From the NCBI GenBank assembly GCA_013397115.1, contig VWZW01007296.1:479003-543002 (forward strand): a stretch of 64,000 nucleotides of DNA, read 5' to 3'. The notes beneath the pieces are model-generated. The model searched no databases, was not told where the DNA came from, and saw nothing but the letters and a program-made list of their open reading frames with translations. Source of the stretch: Edolisoma coerulescens (taxonomy: Eukaryota > Chordata > Aves > Passeriformes > Campephagidae). Position numbers and translations under genes: made by a program. Shown in pieces: positions 1 through 11,800 of this stretch (its first letter is position 1; each line of letters opens with the position of its first letter).

Positions 1-953
1 AAGCTGCCTGGATCGGCTGGACATCTATGACTACCTGAACCATGTGGAGGATGGGCTGAAGGACCACTATGACATTCGGGTAGGTGCTGTGCCCTAACTG
101 ATGTAATTTTCTCTGGGCTGCAATCAGGCTGTGTATCCCCACAGCCCCAGGCCGGGCTGTGCAGTGTCCCCAGGGCTGTCAGCCCTCTGCAGACACCTGC
201 AGCACCGTGCACCCCTGGGCCAGCTGCAGCTCCAGCCCACTGGCTGCCAGGGGTGCGTTTCCAGTACCACCCAAGCTCTTACCAGAGCCTCTTGCACAAG
301 GGCAGAGAACTGCCCACAGTGCGGGTACAGCCCGGCCTGTCCGCAGAGCAGGCCCAGCTCTGAGCACGGGGGCCACAGAGAACCAACACCAGTTTACCTC
401 CCGTCCTGCCCAGATGCTGACGTTCATCATGCTGGCGCGGCTCTCGGTTCTCTGCCCCAACGCTGTGCTGCAGCGGCTCGAGCGGCTGATCGAGCCCCTC
501 CGGGCAACCTGCTCCACAAAGGTAAGAGCAGGATCGTGCAAGGGCCTGGGGTGGGTCCTGCCCAAAGCTGCCTCTGCTCCTGGCCTTCCCCCTCAGTGCT
601 GCTGAGCCACCTGCTTCCCTCACTTCCCAGCTGGAAAATACTCTGCTGCTCTTTGCTGCTGTGTTGGTTCTGTGCTGTATGGGCTTTCCTGAATGCCAAC
701 TGAAAATGGGGCTTTGGATTTGCAGGTGAAAGCCGGTTCAGTGAAGCAGGAGTTTGAGAAGCAGGATGAGCTCAAGCGCTCAGCCATGCGGGCAGTGGCC
801 GCTCTCCTGACCATCCCTGAGGTGGAGAAAAGCCCAGCAATGGCCGAGTTTTCATCCCAGATCAGATCCAGTCCTGAAATGGCATCACTTTTTGAGAGCA
901 TTCAGAAAGATTCTGCTTCCCTCCCCACCTCAGAGTCAATGGACATGAGCTAA
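1..953 (+). CDS. CAND2: CAND2, cullin-associated NEDD8-dissociated protein 2, C-terminal end (partial)
   Basis: The last three coding exons are 1-79 (cut by the window edge), 414-521 and 726-953, with stop TAA at 951-953. Donors are GTAGGT and GTAAGA, acceptors CCCAG and TTGCAG, and phases agree throughout. The encoded tail reads LDRLDIYDYLNHVEDGLKD, then RLIEPLRATCSTK, VKQEFEKQDELKRSAMRAV and FESIQKDSASLP. This is the C-terminal HEAT-repeat end of the CAND family. CAND proteins bind unneddylated cullin-RBX1 and exchange the substrate receptors of SCF-type ubiquitin ligases. I chose CAND2 over CAND1 because of the VKAGSVKQEF and IRSSPEMASLFESIQKDSAS segments and because RPL32 is adjacent, as in human 3p25. 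The protein ends in SMDMS. Family membership is very secure; the paralogue call is good but rests on memory. Confidence 0.93.
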
Positions 954-2100
954 GACGTTTGTCCCCACCACCCTCCTGCCCTCGGGATGCCCCAGCCAGA
1001 CACCAGCTGGGCAGGGTGGAACAAGTGCCATTGAGCTGCTCTCCGGCCACAGCCAAGTCCAAGTCCCTGGGCAGCCACAGGAGATACTGGAGATGGCGTG
1101 TGAAATGTGACAGCTGGACGTGACTGGCTTCATCCAGCTGCACTCGCATCAGACACCTCACAGAACTGGCATGAGACCTGAGATCGGGGGAATACAGCCT
1201 CATGTTAGGGGAGGGGCTGGAAGATGAATATTCCCAGTTTTTAGTAAGTTTAAAGGGGTGCACAAAGCAATCGCAGTTGTGGTTCCATGAACAATGGAAA
1301 CTACTTCCTCAAATAGTCCTTACTGCAGTAGAAAGGTTTTTTAATCACTGCACATGCACTTTCTACTTTAAATTGCCCAAGAATGTATTGATAGTGTTTC
1401 ACTAAGTAACATGGCTAAAAACTGGAAGCCATGTCTTTATTAATGGATTCATCCCACAGGGCTTCTGGGAAAGGAGACTTGCACCTGCCGAGCTGCAGAG
1501 GCTGCATGGGGCAGGGGGGGTACCTGACCCTCCCCTCCTCCTGGGGCTTCAGAGTTTGGCACTAGGGCAATACGAAGCTTTGTTGCTTGGCTTCCCTATT
1601 TATGGTTTTGACTGCAAAATACCTCAACTGTCTTCCCCAAGGGATGATTAGTGACTGTTTCAGTGACAAACCCTGCTTCAAGCTTTGCTTTGCACTAAAA
1701 CTGGCTTCTCTCTCCCCTTGGTGCACCTTGGTGTTGGTGTCACCAGCCACAAGGGTCTACTGGTCCTGTCACAGACCAGCAGCAGACATCTGCAGGAACG
1801 CTGGTGGTGTTGTCACGGGGGTCAGAGGTGGCAGGCAGGAGCCAGGAGTGCGAGCACACAGCCCCGAGTGGCTGCTGTGCTCAAAACCTGCTTTGTGCAG
1901 GAGAAAATGCCTTAAGAGACAAAGGTTCTAACAGCCAACTAAAAGATGAGGCCATCACGACACACTGCTCTAGCCATGAACTGCTCTGTGCTTTCTCTTC
2001 TCTTCTGACAGAGTGGTTGATGTGAATAGTATTTATAGTGCTGTGTGAAAGGACAGCTGTTGTCCGGCTGGTATAGAAAATAAAACACACTTGTGAAGCT
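954..2100 (+). other. CAND2: CAND2 3' UTR with polyadenylation signal
   Basis: No coding exon is visible after the CAND2 stop. The first canonical AATAAA on the plus strand is at 2079-2084, so the 3' UTR is inferred to run about 1.15 kb to a cleavage site near 2100. The exact end is not visible. RPL32 ends only about 130 bp further on, on the other strand. Confidence 0.6.
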
Positions 2101-2247
2101 GCGTGCCCCGAGTTCCCTGCCCATCACCACGACACTGCTCCTTGAGTGCCCCGACAGCAGAGCTGGGGCTGCTGGAGCCCTGGAGCCAAACACAGGCTGC
2201 TGCCCCTCCTCTGCCCATGCAAAACAGCAGCCGAGTTGGACTGAGGC

Positions 2248-2253
2248 TTTATT
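2248..2253 (-). terminator. RPL32 polyadenylation signal AATAAA
   Basis: TTTATT on the plus strand is AATAAA on the minus strand, 17 bp downstream of the RPL32 stop. A very short 3' UTR is typical of ribosomal protein genes. Confidence 0.85.
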
Positions 2254-2269
2254 AAATACACCTGGGCTG

Positions 2270-3409
2270 TTACTCGTTCTCCTCGCTGCGCAGTCGGGCA
2301 TTGGGGTTGGTGATCTTGATGGCGAGCTGTGCGGCTCTCTCCACGATCACCTTCCTGTTCTTGGAGGACACGTTGTGGGCAATCTCTGCACAGTACGACC
2401 TGTTGGAGACACACAGCGTGCCGGGCCTGGCTCTGGCAGCACCGAGAGCCAAGGCAAAGCCCTCCAGAGCCATCCCACCAGGGGAGAGCAGTTGGAGCTG
2501 TCCTGCCAGCAGTACTCAGACACAGCTGAGCACAGGGGCATCACTGCATGGGCACTGAACCACGACTGCCACCCCTCACCAAGCCTGACCCCTCCAGCCT
2601 GAAGCAGGAGCTCCCCTCCAGGAACAGACCAGCTTTTCTTGTGAATGACTCAGAGGTGGTCGTTAATTACTGTTCTTACTGCTTTGTAGTGAAAACAAGC
2701 ACTGAAGCAGACTGTGCCCAGGTCTGACCCGGAGCCCTGGTTCTGACCGTGGTTACCACTGACGTGTATTTCTGCCAAGGGGATGGGGTTGCCGGCACCA
2801 AGGCCTCTCTGTGCCCCCACCCTCCAGCGGCACTGAGGGAGCCGTGACAGCATCTGTGCTCTCAAAAGCAGTGACTTTCCTCATCTCACCCCGACCGTGC
2901 CACCTCTCCCAGGTGGGAGTAGAGGCCCCACACACTCACTTGTTGCTCATCATCAGCACTTCCAGCTCTTTCACATTGTGGACCAGGAACTTTCTGAAGC
3001 CTGTGGGCAGCATGTGTTTTGTCTTCTTATTGCTGCCATAGCCGATGTTGGGCATCAGGATCTGCCCCTTGAAGCGCCGGCGCACTCTGTTGTCAATGCC
3101 TCTTGGTTTGCGCCAGTTGCGCTGCAGAAATGCAGAGAACAGTTACAAAACGAGATCACCCAGAACACACCTGGCCTGAAGGCTGCATACACCAGCCTCC
3201 ACAGATTCTCCCTGTCAGCCTGGCACCATCCTGCTGGGCTTTCCTTCACCACCAATGCCAAAGGCATCCCGAAAGTTCCTGTCCTTGGGAACCTGCAGCA
3301 ACTCCTTGCTTACCTTGATCTTGACATAGCGGTCAGACTGGTGCCGGATGAACTTCTTGGTTCTCTTCTTGACGATCTTGGGTTTCACGAGAGGCCTGAG
3401 AGCAGGCAT
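2270..3409 (-). CDS. RPL32: RPL32, 60S ribosomal protein eL32 (complete CDS)
   Basis: Three coding exons on the minus strand: 3409-3314 (32 codons, starting MPALRPLVKPKIVKKRTKKF), 3121-2940 and 2399-2270 (stop TAA at 2272-2270). The total is 408 nt, giving 135 residues, the usual vertebrate length. Donors are GTAAGC and GTGAGT, acceptors CTGCAG and AACAG. Recognisable segments are RNWRKPRGIDNRVRRRFKGQ, MPNIGYGSNKKTKHMLPTGF and the C-terminus ITNPNARLRSEENE. eL32 is a basic structural protein of the large ribosomal subunit. A noncoding first exon (about 4092-4047) is inferred from a GTGAGT donor just below 4047. I looked for the intronic H/ACA snoRNA SNORA7 known from the human host gene and could not support one. 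Confidence 0.97.
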
Positions 3410-4860
3410 GGTGGCTGCGGGAGAGAGTGGGGTGAGCGAGGGGCGCGGCCGAGGTGCGGCGCAGCTCCCCGGGCCATGCGTGTCGCAGACTGCCTTCCCT
3501 CGCGGGCCACGGCGGGCCGGTGAGGGAATGGGTCTTCATCTGCTGGGGCTCTGCCTCCCGCCTCCGAAGCTGGCAGAGCACTGGGAGCTCTCCAGATGCG
3601 ATCCTGGGAGGTGCCGCGGTGTCATCCCCGAGGCCCTGCGATCCTGCAGCCCCGAGCCCGGCGCCGCGCACCGTGGCCGCACGGACCGTGGAGACCAACA
3701 GCGACCGAGACCCCCTGGCCCGGGACGCGCCGCGTCCGGCACGGGCTCCGAGCCGACGGCTCCGCCCGCCCGCCCGCGCTCCAGAGCAGCCGGCCCGGCT
3801 CGGGTCCGAGCGCTGCCCCGAGAGCGCGGCCAGGGCGGCCCCGCCGCCCGGGAAGGGGCACGGTGAGGCCTCAGCGCCGCCCATCCGGGGTCGCCCCGGC
3901 AGGCAGAGGACCGGTCCCGGCCCGCGGGGGCCGCTTCCCGCGCTCCGGGGAAAAGATGCCGCGGAGGTAAAGAGAGAGGGAGGGATGCGGTCCGTGGCAG
4001 AAGCGCCGGGGGCCGGATGGCCCCGGATGGCGCGGCCGGGACTCACCAGTGCCGATGGCGCCTCCACCGCAGGCCCGGCTGAGAGAGGGAGGTGCCCGGC
4101 GCGCAAGCGCTTATGGGACACGGGGGCGGTCCTGGCAGGAGCGCGTGGCGTGGCGGCCGCGCACACAGGGCACCAGGCACCGGCGAGGCCGCGCGGAGGC
4201 CAGGCCGCCGCCGCCGCCGCGAGGTGACACCGGGCAGGTCCAGCCGGCGGGGGCGCCCCGAGGGAGCGGATCGGTGCTTCCCGGCCACCGCCACGAGCGG
4301 CGCGTCTGCTGAGGCTGACAGGACCTGCGGCGTCATTTCCGCCAGGCTGTGTCCGCCAGCTACTTCCGCCAGTACGAGCGGGCGGGCAGGCGGCACCTAG
4401 CGGCATGGGGGAGCCGATCGCGCCGCCCGGGCCCCTTGGCCGCCGCCGGGCCCAGCGACAGCGGCAGGACCGCCGCAGGGCCGGGAACAGCGCGGGCGGG
4501 CACCGTGCCGACCCTGAGCGGCTGCGGGCCCTGCCCGAGGGCCCCCGAGAGCGGCCCCGGCTCCGGGGAGCCAGAACCCACCCTGGGCCCTCTCCTGCCG
4601 GAGAGACACGGGGCCAGGCCCTGGCTGAGACTGGGAAGGAACCAGAACCGCCAGCGGCACCGGGCAGTGCCGGGGCCGGGCAGCGGGCGCTGAGCGGGCT
4701 CTGCTGTCCGCACTCCCTGCACGGGCTCTCCCCCTCAGCCCGCGTTCAGGAGCACGGAGATCGGATCCCGCTCCGGCCCTGCGGGAGGCACTGGGTGGCT
4801 GCGCCCAGCGAGCCCCCAGCCCGCGGAGGCAGCTGCACTGCAGGAAGGGACGGGCACTAC
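3410..4860. other. CpG-island block covering RPL32 intron 1, its promoter and the gap to MBD4
   Basis: Very GC- and CpG-rich sequence surrounds the RPL32 first exon and continues to the MBD4 3' end. Long open frames here on both strands have low-complexity Pro/Ala/Arg/Gly composition and no recognisable domain, so I treat them as GC-driven shadows. I see no gene between the RPL32 promoter (about 4115) and the MBD4 polyA signal (4875-4880). Confidence 0.6.
4047..4115 (-). promoter_or_regulatory. RPL32: RPL32 first exon, 5' TOP tract and TATA-like element
   Basis: On the minus strand a splice donor (ACTG|GTGAGT) ends a short noncoding exon at 4047. About 40 bp upstream is a pyrimidine run CCTCCCTCTCTC (4092-4081), as expected of a 5' terminal oligopyrimidine start, which places ribosomal protein mRNAs under mTOR/LARP1 translational control. 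CATAAG at 4115-4110 sits about 25 bp further upstream, where ribosomal protein promoters often have a degenerate TATA. The exact transcription start is inferred. Confidence 0.6.
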
Positions 4861-4874
4861 AAAACAGGGACACG

Positions 4875-4880
4875 TTTATT
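4875..4880 (-). terminator. MBD4 polyadenylation signal AATAAA
   Basis: TTTATT on plus (AATAAA on minus) lies about 107 bp below the MBD4 stop codon. It implies a compact 3' UTR ending near 4855. Confidence 0.75.
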
Positions 4881-4986
4881 AAAAAAACAGCGATGACCCC
4901 AGCCACGACATCACACAAACATTTACACTGAGAACTCTGAGGGCAGCCGAGGGGAGGTGGTGGGGCCAGGTCACCCCCGGCTCAGC

Positions 4987-7900
4987 TCAGTCGATGCTCA
5001 GCTTCTCCCGGTTCTCCCACAGCCACGTGTGGTACACGTTCAACTTGTGGTCCTGTGGCTGCACCTGAGACACAGGGAAAATGTCAAACATTCACTAAAA
5101 CACCGCAAAACATCTCATCGCTCCAACATTGTGAGCGTTGGTTTTCTAATGCCAGGGGCTCCGTGGGCACAAGGGGGATGCTGAAGGACCCGAAGGGCAC
5201 CACCCACCTCCTTCCATTCGTTGACACAGAAGATTCTGTAGGAGTCATTCCCGTACTTGCCGATGCCGTGCAGCTCGATCGGGTACCGCCAGGCCTTGCT
5301 CAGGTACTCACCTGCAGGGCAGGTCACAGCACTCAGCACCCTGCACACACGGCCCTGCCCTGCTGCCTGGACACGAGGAGCAACCGGGCAGGACCCTCTG
5401 CCACTGTTACATGTCTTCACTTTGGCACATTTCAAATGGAAACCACAAGTGTTAGGCGTTTCCTGGCGAATGCAGGCCATGAATGCCCACAGGTTCATCT
5501 TAAACACCTTTTCAACAAACCACCATGGGAGTTTTAATCAACTCTCTCTCCTCAGAATAAAATATTCCTCTGCAGGTTCTGAGTATAGAAAATATCAGAA
5601 TCAGAAAAATCCCAGCTGGAGGGGCCTTCTGCAGGTCACCAGAGCAACCCTGAGCAGAACCACCCTGTAACAGTGCTGCAAACACAGCAGCACTGCTGCG
5701 GGTGCTTGGGTCTCTTCTAATCCAGAAGTTTCCTGGTCTCCTGCAGAACACACTGTGGCTGGCATTTCTCTCCCAGTTCAGACTGGGATCAGCAGCTTTG
5801 CCTGTGTGACACCAATGGATCCCAAATGCTGCACAAAATAACTCACCAAAGAGAGGAGAAGCCACAGAGCAGCATTTGGATCAAAGCTGTTTGCCTTTTG
5901 CCAGCATAACCAAGATTGTTCCAGATGTCAGGAAAACCCACCCGAGAACCTGATGATGGTTTTGGCTCTGAGTTCGTAGAGGCCGAGAGGTTTGAGCAGC
6001 TCTGACATCTCCTTCCAGTCTGCAGCCCTGGCCACCTCAGGAGAAGGATACTTCTTCAGGAACTCCCAGAGCACTGGAATGGCCATTTTCCCTGGTGAAA
6101 GAATCCCGTGAGCAGGAGGCTGGGATGGGAGTTCTCCTTCTGCACTAGCCATATGCTTTCTCAAGTGAGCTCTTCCAAGGCAAGTTACCAGCTAAGGATT
6201 ATTGTTGCACAGTGACACAAGTTAATATACACCAATTCTTCCATTAATGCCATTAAAACTGGCAGCTGTTTCAGCCCTGTAACACCTCCCAACACTTACA
6301 CACCAACTCATGCTACTCTACTTACCTGAAGTTTTATTGAGAAATATGGTGGCAACGAGAAGCTTCCATGGATCATGGAAGAGTGTTTCTTGGATAAGAT
6401 TGAAAGGAGAACGTGGAGGAGTCCATTTTCTAAGGGCCTTCCTTCTGGGTGCGCTGGGGGCTGCACAGGAGCAACACAGAACATTCATTAGACAGGAAAG
6501 GATGGCTTTACCTATTTAACAAAAAAAAAAATTAAAATGAAGACCTCTGAAGCAGATTTATCTTTGTGGAGGCACTGTGTGTAGGTGGAGCCACGGCAGT
6601 TCCCACAGAGCCTTTACAGGGCTGCAGGGGACTGTGTCCCACTGGCACAGCTGCAGCCAGTGTCAAACTGCAAGGATTTTTCCACATCATCACTTGATCC
6701 TGAGCCATCCTATCCCTTCCCCATAAAAAAAATATATTTCCCTAAATACAATACCTTCTTTGCTGTATTTACTGGAAAAGTATGGACTTGTTTTCCTTCT
6801 CTCCACTTGTGTTCGTGGGACAGACTCTTCTGTAAAGAAATGAAACTTCAGCACTAGGAAGAAGAACGAAGTATTTTGCTGTCATGTTTCACACACCATT
6901 TCCACTTTATGCTGTGATGGAAACAGAAGGAATTCCTATGTAGAGAACACAAAACATGCCTTAAATCTCCTCCAGATTATTGTCTGACACTGTACAGCTT
7001 AAGAGCTTGGTACAATAAGTTTCAGTTTTGAATAAGTCTGCATTAATTTAAATGCTCTTGGATAAAAACGAGACAGATTTGGATGTCAGAGCAGCTGGAC
7101 CTGAAGCAGAACATGTGGCCTCAATAGTCAGGAGAGGCCCAGGCAGAACGTGAGGACTGGCATCACATTCTGCACTGGCACACACGAACCTGGCGGCACC
7201 GTGGCCGCTGTGAACTTGTCCTGTCCCACGGCTCAGCAGCCACCTCGCTGTCAGATGTCACCTTCTGCTTACCCAGGTCCCCTGGATCTGGCACTCTCCC
7301 CGTCTCCAGTCCATAGCATTTCTCTTCAGACATGGCAGCAGGTGTGTCACTGGAGCCAGCCACTGACCTCAGCCGTGCCCTGGACACTGCTGACAGAGCT
7401 TTCCCTGCATGCACAGGGTCAGCACCTGCATCACCCACACCCCGGCCGTCAGCTCCACGTGTGTCTGTCTGTCCACAGACCCTCTTGTTTCGAACACACT
7501 CGGTCTCCCGTGTGTTAGAGATTCTTCTCTGCCTCTTGCTCTTGGGGTCACCTTGGTTCTTCCTTTCTGAGCCCTTCCCAGGTTTCCTGGTTTGGACACT
7601 TTTCCTATCTACCCTCTTTCTTTTGGTTTTCAAACCCTCCTCTGGGTTTGTGCCTTCCGTTACTAAGTCTGTGCTTTCCACAGTAGATGTAACATCTTCC
7701 AGGTGTCCGTTCCCAGCCTGGATGTTCTGAATTCCAGCCTCAGCACCGTTCTGTGCATGGAGCTCCTGCACTTTGCTCTGACAATCCTCCTTTTCCAGGT
7801 CAGTCCTCGCAGCTCCCGTGCCACATCCCCTCAGCCCTGAGCGTGTGCTCCCTCGAGGAGCTGTGAAATCAAAATCTGCTGCTTTCAGTGTTGTCTCCCC

Positions 7901-8257
7901 AATTTTCTGTAAATACTCCACAAGAGCTCGTTTTGACCTCAGCTTCTTCCCTTCAGGGCTGTGGTAAGAAAGGAAAGTAAATTAGCAATGACTTTCTCAT
8001 TCTGCTGCTCTTCGCTTAAAAATCTTCAATACATAAAACAACCCCAAAACAAAGGACAAAAACAGTTTTCAGGGTGATGTCTGGGCACGTTTCTGTGGCT
8101 GTACCAAGAGAGGCCACACAGCGCTCAGTGACAGCCCCCGGCCTCACCTTATGAAGCACACGTCGATCCTCCCGGCCGTCCTGCCCGCCCGCCGGCGGCT
8201 GCTCACCCGCTGCCACCCGCGGGGGCCGGCGCTGGGCCCCGCCGGGCCGTGCTCCCC
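4987..8257 (-). CDS. MBD4: MBD4, methyl-CpG-binding thymine DNA glycosylase (5' end lost in assembly gap)
   Basis: Seven coding exons on the minus strand: 8257-8148 (runs into the N gap), 7958-7273, 6829-6755, 6460-6326, 6091-5942, 5311-5208 and 5064-4987 (stop TGA at 4989-4987). All phases agree, giving 1,338 nt. The first visible exon holds part of the methyl-CpG-binding domain (GWQRVSS, GRTAGRIDVCFI); it continues as SPEGKKLRSKRALVEYLQ and ETTLKAADFDFT. A long Lys/Arg-rich linker (KTKRKRVDRKS) follows, then ERRKTSPYF and the helix-hairpin-helix glycosylase domain: WTPPRSPFNLIQETLFHDPW, KMAIPVLWEFLKKYP, LLKPLGLYELRAKTI and IELHGIGKYGNDSYRIF. The Asp in KYGND corresponds to the catalytic residue of the HhH-GPD fold. 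The enzyme removes T or U opposite G at deaminated methyl-CpG in the nucleus. The linker looks shorter than in human MBD4 (580 aa). The start codon and N-terminal MBD are not in the sequence. Confidence 0.95.
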
Positions 8258-8731
8258 NNNNNNNNNNNNNNNNNNNNNNNNNNNNNNNNNNNNNNNNNNN
8301 NNNNNNNNNNNNNNNNNNNNNNNNNNNNNNNNNNNNNNNNNNNNNNNNNNNNNNNNNNNNNNNNNNNNNNNNNNNNNNNNNNNNNNNNNNNNNNNNNNNN
8401 NNNNNNNNNNNNNNNNNNNNNNNNNNNNNNNNNNNNNNNNNNNNNNNNNNNNNNNNNNNNNNNNNNNNNNNNNNNNNNNNNNNNNNNNNNNNNNNNNNNN
8501 NNNNNNNNNNNNNNNNNNNNNNNNNNNNNNNNNNNNNNNNNNNNNNNNNNNNNNNNNNNNNNNNNNNNNNNNNNNNNNNNNNNNNNNNNNNNNNNNNNNN
8601 NNNNNNNNNNNNNNNNNNNNNNNNNNNNNNNNNNNNNNNNNNNNNNNNNNNNNNNNNNNNNNNNNNNNNNNNNNNNNNNNNNNNNNNNNNNNNNNNNNNN
8701 NNNNNNNNNNNNNNNNNNNNNNNNNNNNNNN
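8258..8731. other. Assembly gap (474 N)
   Basis: A run of N interrupts a very GC-rich stretch. By position it should contain the 5' end of MBD4, the rest of its MBD exon and most of a shared MBD4/IFT122 promoter. High GC content is the likely cause of the sequence dropout. Confidence 0.99.
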
Positions 8732-8780
8732 GGGCGGGGAAGCGGCGCCCGGCGCGGAGCGGGCCCGGCCGGGAGGGGCA

Positions 8781-8869
8781 GTGCCGGGCGGTGCTGAGGG
8801 GTGCCAAGCGGTGCCGAGCGGTGCCGAGGGGTGCCGAGCGGTGCCGAGCGGTGCTGAGCGGTGCCGGGT
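8781..8869. repeat. 10-bp tandem repeat (GGTGCCGAGC-type) before the IFT122 start
   Basis: Nine tandem 10-bp units run in exact register up to a few bases before the IFT122 ATG, with single-base variants (CTGAG, CCAAG, CCGGG). It probably lies in the IFT122 5' UTR or core promoter. It adjoins the assembly gap, so the array may extend further. Confidence 0.85.
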
Positions 8870-8876
8870 CCGGGGG

Positions 8877-11800
8877 ATGCGGGCCGCGCTCACCTGGCGC
8901 GACAGGGCCGAGCAGTGGTGAGCGGCCCCGGGGCCAGCCGTGGTGTCGGCCCGTTCCGCTCCGGGCGGCTGTTCGGGGCTCCGGGGCGGTGTGGGGGGCG
9001 GTTCCCGGCGCGGGCCGGCCCCGGAGGTTCCTCCTGCTCGAGGGCTGTGTTGGGGATCCCGGCCGCGCTCAGAGTGCTGCTGGCGGTGCTGGCCCTGGCA
9101 CGCGTCTGACGGGCAGTGAGTGTGTTTTCTGCCTCCTGACACGAGGTTCTTGGTTTGTTTGTTTCCCTCAGTATTTACGACCTCGCGTTCAAGCCGGATG
9201 GGACCCAGCTGATAATTGCTGCTGGAAACAGGCTGCTGGTAGGGAAACCTTCCTGTCCTCTCTCCTTTACAGCTGTACGAGCATGATTTCTTTCACATTA
9301 ACTTTTGAATATAACCTATCTGAAATCCTCTTATCTCTGTCACTGCAGCCTCACAGCAACATACATAGTAATGCAGGCCAATTCTAAAGTGTTTTGAAGC
9401 TTTTTAATATTTCTTACCAAGTTTAAAGCTCTATTTCCAAAAGTAATGAGATTTTAGTTATTTGCGTCATCTCATCCTTGCCCGAGGTTTGAGATCCATG
9501 AACCTGCCCTCAGTCCTGGCACAGCGTGCAGGGGCTGTGCTCGTGCACGTTTCATTAAAATCTCTGCAAGGGGGGGGACTCAAGCCCATGTCCTGGCATT
9601 GTGGTGGCAGGAGAGATGTGGGACCCTTCAGCTCAAGCTGTCCGTGGGTCCTTGGGGCTGCTGCAGGAGCAGCTCAGGACCAGCTGCTCACAGGTCTTGC
9701 AAAGCTTTCAGGTGGGGCAGGTGTAGGAGCTGCAGGAAGGGACGGATGATGTGGAGGGATGAGGGATGAACGGATGTTTGGATTGTAGAGCTAGAGTTCA
9801 GCACTGCAGGACAGCAGGTGTTATTTTCAGTGCTAACAGAATCATGTATTAGTGATGCTTCTTTGTAGTAATTTATTATGTTTAAACATCAAATGTGGAG
9901 AAAAATGTTATAACAGCAAGATGTAAAATATAAAGATAAAAGATAAAAAACCTAATGAGATGTAAAACAGGCTGCCGAATAAGCTGTTGAAAAATGTCTT
10001 TTGTGCATGTTATTTTCTAGTACAGACTCTTCTTTCTTTCTAAGAATTACCACATTACAGAAAACTGTTTCTATGCTAGAAAACATTTTGTCTTGTATGA
10101 ACTGTATGCAATTCAAAAAGCAGACACAAAAGGAAGTGCATAATCTGTTGGCCTTCAGTAATTCTATATCCCAGCTCTCACACTGGAGGTGTTTAAGGCC
10201 AGGTTGGATGGGGCTTGGAGTGACCTGGGGTAGTGGAAGGTGTCACTGCCCCATGGCAAGGGAAAGAGCTGGGTGAGCTTTAAAGTCCCTTCCCACCCGA
10301 ATGTCGTTCTGATTCACTGAAAGTTTTCTTGTGTAAGTTCTTTTGCTTGCATGTTTGGATTGGGTTTTTTTTCTCCCCATTTGAACAGGTGTATGATACT
10401 TCTGATGGAACCCTAATTCAGCCTTTGAAAGGACATAAAGACACTGTGTACTGCGTGGCTTATGCCAAAGATGGTAAATAGCACTTTGGGGCGTTGTTAG
10501 CCTGGTTTGTAAAGTGCATCTCTGCCATTTGTGATTGCCCACTGGAAATGGAGAAATGGGAGTTGTTTCAGTCACAGCATGTGAGTGCTGGGGGTTTGTT
10601 CTTTAACAAGTGCTGGGGTTTGTTTCCAGTGGAGGGTTTGATCTGCTGCACAGGTGCTACCTGCACAAGCACCTGTAAGGTCACCTGTGAACCCAAGAGC
10701 TGTGGTCCCACTGCCCCTCCCCTTTGGCTTCAGTGTTAGGTTTAGCACTGGGTAAGTGTGTATTCATGGGTAACGTGAGGAGAAGGCTCACCTCAGAGAT
10801 TCCTGTGTCTACTACTCAGCTGCCTCTGAGTTTTATTCCTGTAGTTCCTCTGTCCCAGAGCTTCCTGATCTCCTGGTCCTTCATGTGTTGCCTGCTCACT
10901 GCACTCTGCTTCCAGTTCTCTCGTGGTCTACGACTCTCATTCAGTGGGACTCGCTCTGTGGGCTTGGGGCCTTCCTGGAGCTGCTGCTGTTTGAGTGATG
11001 GGAGTTCCTGTGAGCGTTTAACTTGTCACTGTCCCATCAGTCTCCAGCCTGGGGCTGGACAGCACTGGAAGGACTGGTTACTGGCAGGGCCATGGAAATG
11101 GTGCAGTACAGCCATTGGAGCTCCACGTGGCTGGGGAAGCACCAGCACGCCCAGGCACTCAGTGTCAGCCCCTTTACTACTTGAGCCTTGTCAAGTTCAA
11201 GAACTTCTTGCTCTCTCTTTGATTGAGTATTTGGAGTGAAAGTGATTCTTGTATGTGTGGGATTTAAATTATCTCTAATTCTTAGGCAAGCGTTTCGCAT
11301 CTGGCTCTGCTGATAAAAGTGTGATAATTTGGACTTCAAAGTTAGAAGGAATTCTGAAGTACACGTAAGTGATGCTGTTCAGTTCTGTGCCTCAAAAGTC
11401 GATTTTGATTATGCACTGCTGCAATTAAAGAGCACGAGCTGTTAGATTTGGGAGAAGGTTCACTAAGGTCAGAGAAAAGGGGTGATAGGGGAGGGAGGAG
11501 GAAAAGAACAGCTGAAGTATCTGAATGAGGCAAGAAAGCAATTAAAGGCATAAAAGGCAGTGGGGAATCCACAGAAATCTGTGAATTTAGAGGGCTGACA
11601 GAGAACTAGCGAAACTCAGAATAGGTCAGAATAAACTGAAACATAATATGACCAGTCTTCTATAATAAACTGTAATTCTGGTTCAAAGATCAAATTAAAG
11701 ATGGATTTGGCACTCTTGGTGTATTTCAGTCATCTGGCTCTGTTTTCAGTCAGCCCTCTGAAGCAACAACTTCATGTTCTGTTTCCTGACTGCACATTTA

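Noticed and set aside
2400..3313. Intronic H/ACA snoRNA (SNORA7-like) in RPL32
   Set aside because: The human host gene carries one. A small CTGCTT..AAGCAG hairpin followed by an ACA exists on the minus strand near 2660-2710, but no convincing 5' hairpin or H box, and no remembered sequence match.
3333..4406. 357-residue open frame on the minus strand
   Set aside because: It overlaps RPL32 exon and promoter in a CpG island; Pro/Ala/Arg/Gly-rich with no domain. It is a GC-driven shadow.
5585..5690. Possible old CR1 fragment in an MBD4 intron
   Set aside because: Faint similarity in wording (GGGGCCTTCTGCAGGTCACC) but too short and diverged to support without a library search.
8016..9142. Long open frames spanning the N gap
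   Set aside because: Their length comes from the gap being read as open sequence. Only the MBD4 exon part (8148-8257) is real.
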